In this document: positions 6,370 through 7,556 of the stretch, piece by piece | How the letters are laid out: every line of letters begins with the position of its first letter | Numbering within the stretch: the stretch's first letter is position 1 | From: Candidatus Symbiothrix sp. | Lineage (GTDB): Bacteria; Bacteroidota; Bacteroidia; Bacteroidales; Azobacteroidaceae | Assembly (NCBI GenBank): GCA_031270925.1 | Contig: JAISWY010000031.1 | Coordinates: 1-7,556 of the forward strand | DNA: 7,556 bases | Reading direction: 5' to 3' | The notes under the pieces: generated by a model | Seen by the model: only the letters and a program-made list of their open reading frames with translations | Told to the model about the DNA's origin: nothing | The model's database searches: none | Program-made: the position numbers and the translations under genes

Positions 6370-6852
6370 ATGGACAGAATTTTTATAAACATCATGCAAC
6401 GCTTGCAGCAAGTCGCCGGTTTACGGTTTGTCGGAGAGGATTGGGGGCAATTGAATTTTGAACAACCGCCGGTTGATTTCCCGTGCGCTCTGATTGATTT
6501 GGGTAGAGTAGATTATTCCAACAGAGGCCGTAACGTGCAACAGGCTAAAGCCACTCTAATTATTACCATTGCAGACATCCGCTACGATGGCGTTGCACCT
6601 TTTAATCCTGATGATGTGAACGAGCAGGCTTTTTCAATCTTCCGGCTTATTGAGGATGCGAACAGGATGCTGCATGGCTACGGAACGGAATATCACAGCA
6701 AGCTGATGCGCGTTAAGACCGAAAAGACACTGCGCGACGATGCGATTCGCGAATTTCAACTGATTTATGAGTTTGGCTTTGAAGATGAAACGGCTTCGCC
6801 TGCACTTTCATTACAGGACATTCCGCCAAATATTGTGGTAAATGCCAAATAA
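6370..6852 (+). CDS. Phage morphogenesis-type protein, tail-terminator/Mu gp37-like (tentative)
   Basis: This is a 160-aa protein starting 2 nt after the phosphatase stop and ending just before a strong terminator. It opens with an amphipathic helix (DRIFINIMQRLQQVAGLRFV), then VDFPCALIDLGRVDYSN, then strands such as KATLIITIADIRYDG. A helix with FSIFRLIEDANRMLHG at about 91-108 and a final strand pair around REFQLIYEFGFED follow. This order (helix, beta pair, alternating strands, helix, closing strand) matches the tail-terminator fold of gpU/gp37-type phage proteins, which cap the tail tube at the head-tail joint. The family call is by fold pattern only. If right, it is a late structural gene in the same transcription unit as early transposition genes, which is not the Mu arrangement. 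Confidence 0.5.
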   Translation: MDRIFINIMQRLQQVAGLRFVGEDWGQLNFEQPPVDFPCALIDLGRVDYSNRGRNVQQAKATLIITIADIRYDGVAPFNPDDVNEQAFSIFRLIEDANRMLHGYGTEYHSKLMRVKTEKTLRDDAIREFQLIYEFGFEDETASPALSLQDIPPNIVVNAK

Positions 6853-6859
6853 TCAGGTA

Positions 6860-6888
6860 AAAAAAGACTTCTTTCCGAAGTCTTTTTT
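6860..6888 (+). terminator. Intrinsic terminator, possibly bidirectional
   Basis: AAAAAAGACTTC (6860-6871) pairs perfectly with GAAGTCTTTTTT (6877-6888) across the 5-nt loop TTTCC. The hairpin begins 8 nt after the stop of the tail-terminator-like gene and closes the long plus-strand operon. The A-run on the left arm and T-run on the right arm mean it could also terminate transcription arriving from the right, although no minus-strand gene is seen next to it. Confidence 0.9.
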
Positions 6889-6890
6889 GT

Positions 6891-6931
6891 TTAGACTTAT
6901 TTAGCTCTTCTGTTGGCTCTTATTAGCTCTT
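6891..6931 (+). repeat. Phased TTAGCTCTT-like short repeats
   Basis: Related 9-mers occur at 6891 (TTAGACTTA, weakest), 6901 (TTAGCTCTT), 6913 (TTGGCTCTT) and 6923 (TTAGCTCTT). The start-to-start spacings are 10, 12 and 10 bp, about one helical turn each. The two exact copies are 22 bp apart, the same period as the larger repeats at 7120-7157. They lie between a terminator and the possible promoter of the 35-aa ORF, so they could be an operator or accessory transposase-binding sites. Chance cannot be excluded for such short units. Confidence 0.4.
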
Positions 6932-6950
6932 TTCCCTTGATTGTGCGCGG

Positions 6951-6958
6951 TACTTTGC
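6951..6958 (+). promoter_or_regulatory. Possible Bacteroidota -7 promoter element for the 35-aa ORF
   Basis: TACTTTGC resembles the Bacteroidota -7 element TAnnTTTG but is one base short between TA and TTTG. It lies 49 bp before the ATG at 7000 and just after a terminator, where a new promoter is expected. No convincing TTTG -33 element stands at the normal spacing; TTG triplets at 6937 and 6941 are too close. The phased repeats end 20 bp upstream, a place where a regulator could act. Confidence 0.3.
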
Positions 6959-6999
6959 ATCGTATTAAACAACTGATTATTAAAAAAAAACAGTATAAA

Positions 7000-7107
7000 A
7001 TGAACGCAAGAATCGCAGAAATCGTAAACTCGACGATTGAATATTGTATTGCTTCGTTATTTTGGTTGGGGAGAAATGCTTATGATTGGTTTGCGGATTG
7101 TATGTAG
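7000..7107 (+). CDS. Small ORF (35 aa), unknown function
   Basis: The ATG at 7000 follows an A-rich leader (TTAAAAAAAAACAGTATAAA) and gives a 35-aa product beginning MNARIAEIVNSTIEY and ending LGRNAYDWFADCM. It is predicted to be one amphipathic helix, with the CIASLFWL centre hydrophobic enough to touch a membrane. A longer frame from a TTG at 6913 exists but runs through the repeats and promoter region and is less likely. It stands alone between the terminator and the 22-bp-period repeats, the place where transposable phages and transposons often carry a small accessory gene next to the right end. I do not recognise it. Confidence 0.4.
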   Translation: MNARIAEIVNSTIEYCIASLFWLGRNAYDWFADCM

Positions 7108-7119
7108 TCATGTGCGTTT

Positions 7120-7157
7120 TAGTACCTTTTGTTTTAAAAAATAGTACCTTTTGTTTT
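7120..7157 (+). repeat. Two exact 16-bp direct repeats, 22-bp period; candidate transposase-binding sites
   Basis: TAGTACCTTTTGTTTT occurs at 7120-7135 and again at 7142-7157, separated by six A/T bases, giving a 22-bp period. In phage Mu the right-end sites R1 and R2 are each 22 bp and adjacent, so this layout is what an end of a MuA-family element should look like. On the minus strand each unit reads AAAACAAAAGGTACTA, recalling the AAAA-C-AAAG character of Mu end sites. Coding-like sequence of a different kind begins right after the second copy. An alternative is a doubled promoter element, since TACCTTTTG is near the Bacteroidota -7 motif. The left end is outside the window, so the match to a partner end cannot be tested. 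Confidence 0.55.
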
Positions 7158-7203
7158 GGGGAATATAAGAATCAAAAATACTTGGATAACTTACAATCCG
7201 TAT

Positions 7204-7556
7204 ATGGGCGTTTATGTCAATGCAGACACTTATCAAATGCAAAATTCACCCGCTTCGGGTTCTATTCCGTTCAAATACAATACCTGTACGCAAATGGACG
7301 TATCACATTCCAATTACGGATATGCCGTAATCAAAGAGTTTGCCGACAAATTGGACGTGTACGTCAATAATTTTTGCTCGCAACAATCTTCGACCGATGT
7401 GCCGCTGATCCGCAATACGCAAATCAAAATTTACGGCAGTACGCAGCAACCGTCATATTCTTATAATTTTAGGATAAATAACGGCACAAGCAATCCCGCT
7501 GTCAGCATTGAAAGCACAACTATTCTTGATTTTGAGGCAAATAATTTGGGCGACAC
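7204..7556 (+). CDS. Partial N/S/T/Y-rich protein, probably surface-exposed; 3' end beyond the window and 5' end possibly truncated
   Basis: An uninterrupted frame runs from just after a TAA at 7135-7137 to the window end. The first ATG is at 7204, giving at least 117 residues, beginning MGVYVNADTYQMQ. The composition (many Asn, Ser, Thr, Tyr, Gln) and strand-like stretches such as YSYNFRINNG and SIESTTILDFEANNLGD suggest a beta-rich extracellular protein or a phage fibre. I identify no family. The frame reads plausibly upstream of the ATG as IRIKNTWITYNPY, with no ribosome-binding sequence before 7204. The natural start therefore probably lay further upstream and was lost or separated by whatever ends at about 7157-7175. 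No signal peptide is present in what remains. Confidence 0.6.
   Translation, partial: MGVYVNADTYQMQNSPASGSIPFKYNTCTQMDVSHSNYGYAVIKEFADKLDVYVNNFCSQQSSTDVPLIRNTQIKIYGSTQQPSYSYNFRINNGTSNPAVSIESTTILDFEANNLGD

Noticed and set aside
6913..6999. Upstream extension of the 35-aa ORF to a TTG start
   Set aside because: It would translate the phased repeats and the possible promoter; the ATG at 7000 behind an A-rich leader is the better start.
7105..7120. Possible third, degenerate copy of the 16-bp repeat
   Set aside because: Only about 10 of 16 bases match, the offset is 15 bp rather than 22, and it overlaps a stop codon, so it is not counted as a repeat unit.
7086..7370. 94-codon plus-strand frame across the 22-bp-period repeats
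   Set aside because: It runs through the repeats and then out of frame through the better-supported right-hand ORF; its Cys/Arg-rich composition looks non-biological.
1..7556. CRISPR arrays, tRNA or rRNA genes, diversity-generating retroelement repeats
   Set aside because: I looked for regularly spaced repeats, cloverleaf-like stretches and template/variable repeat pairs and saw none; the only regular repeats are the short ones listed near the right side.

Overview
The window carries an all-plus-strand block of phage-type genes from what is most likely a Mu-like (replicative-transposition) prophage or a derivative of one in a Bacteroidota host. The host assignment rests on weak or absent Shine-Dalgarno sequences with A/T-rich leaders, a compact HAD phosphatase resembling the Bacteroides BT0820 type, and a DUF3164-type protein of the kind found in Mu-like phages. 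These family names come from reading the protein sequences, not from database searches.

Layout. Positions 1-698 hold three small genes of unknown function; the first may be cut by the window edge and the third is a probable membrane protein. Positions 732-2789 encode a MuA-like DDE transposase (685 aa). Positions 2814-3725 encode a MuB-like AAA+ target-selection ATPase (303 aa), which overlaps by ATGA a second, RecA-fold ATPase (3722-4348). A GemA/gp16-like protein (4364-4813), a 79-aa protein (4815-5054) and a DUF3164-type protein (5088-5738) follow. A 269-bp gap holds two very small ORFs (about 5758/5791-5853 and 5850-5999) that themselves overlap by ATGA. A HAD-superfamily phosphatase (6008-6367) and a 160-aa protein resembling a tail terminator or Mu gp37-type protein (6370-6852) complete the series. 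A perfect 12-bp-stem terminator (6860-6888) ends it.

Downstream of the terminator are phased TTAGCTCTT-like repeats (6891-6931), a possible Bacteroidota promoter, a 35-aa ORF (7000-7107), and two exact 16-bp repeats with a 22-bp period (7120-7135 and 7142-7157). From there an open frame runs off the right edge. It reads as an N/S/T/Y-rich, probably surface-exposed protein that seems to lack its natural 5' end.

How it fits together. The MuA-like protein would bind the element ends and carry out strand transfer. The MuB-like ATPase would select target DNA and stimulate the transposase. The second ATPase, GemA-like and DUF3164-type proteins are usual early-operon companions. The oddity is that a morphogenesis-type gene follows the early genes within about 600 bp, with no Mor, lysis, portal or capsid genes, and a terminator, 22-bp-period repeats and an apparently truncated gene come next. 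One coherent reading is that the right end of a compact or internally deleted Mu-like element lies near 7157-7175 and is inserted into a host gene. That is inference: the left end, the repressor/Ner region and any target-site duplication lie outside the window.
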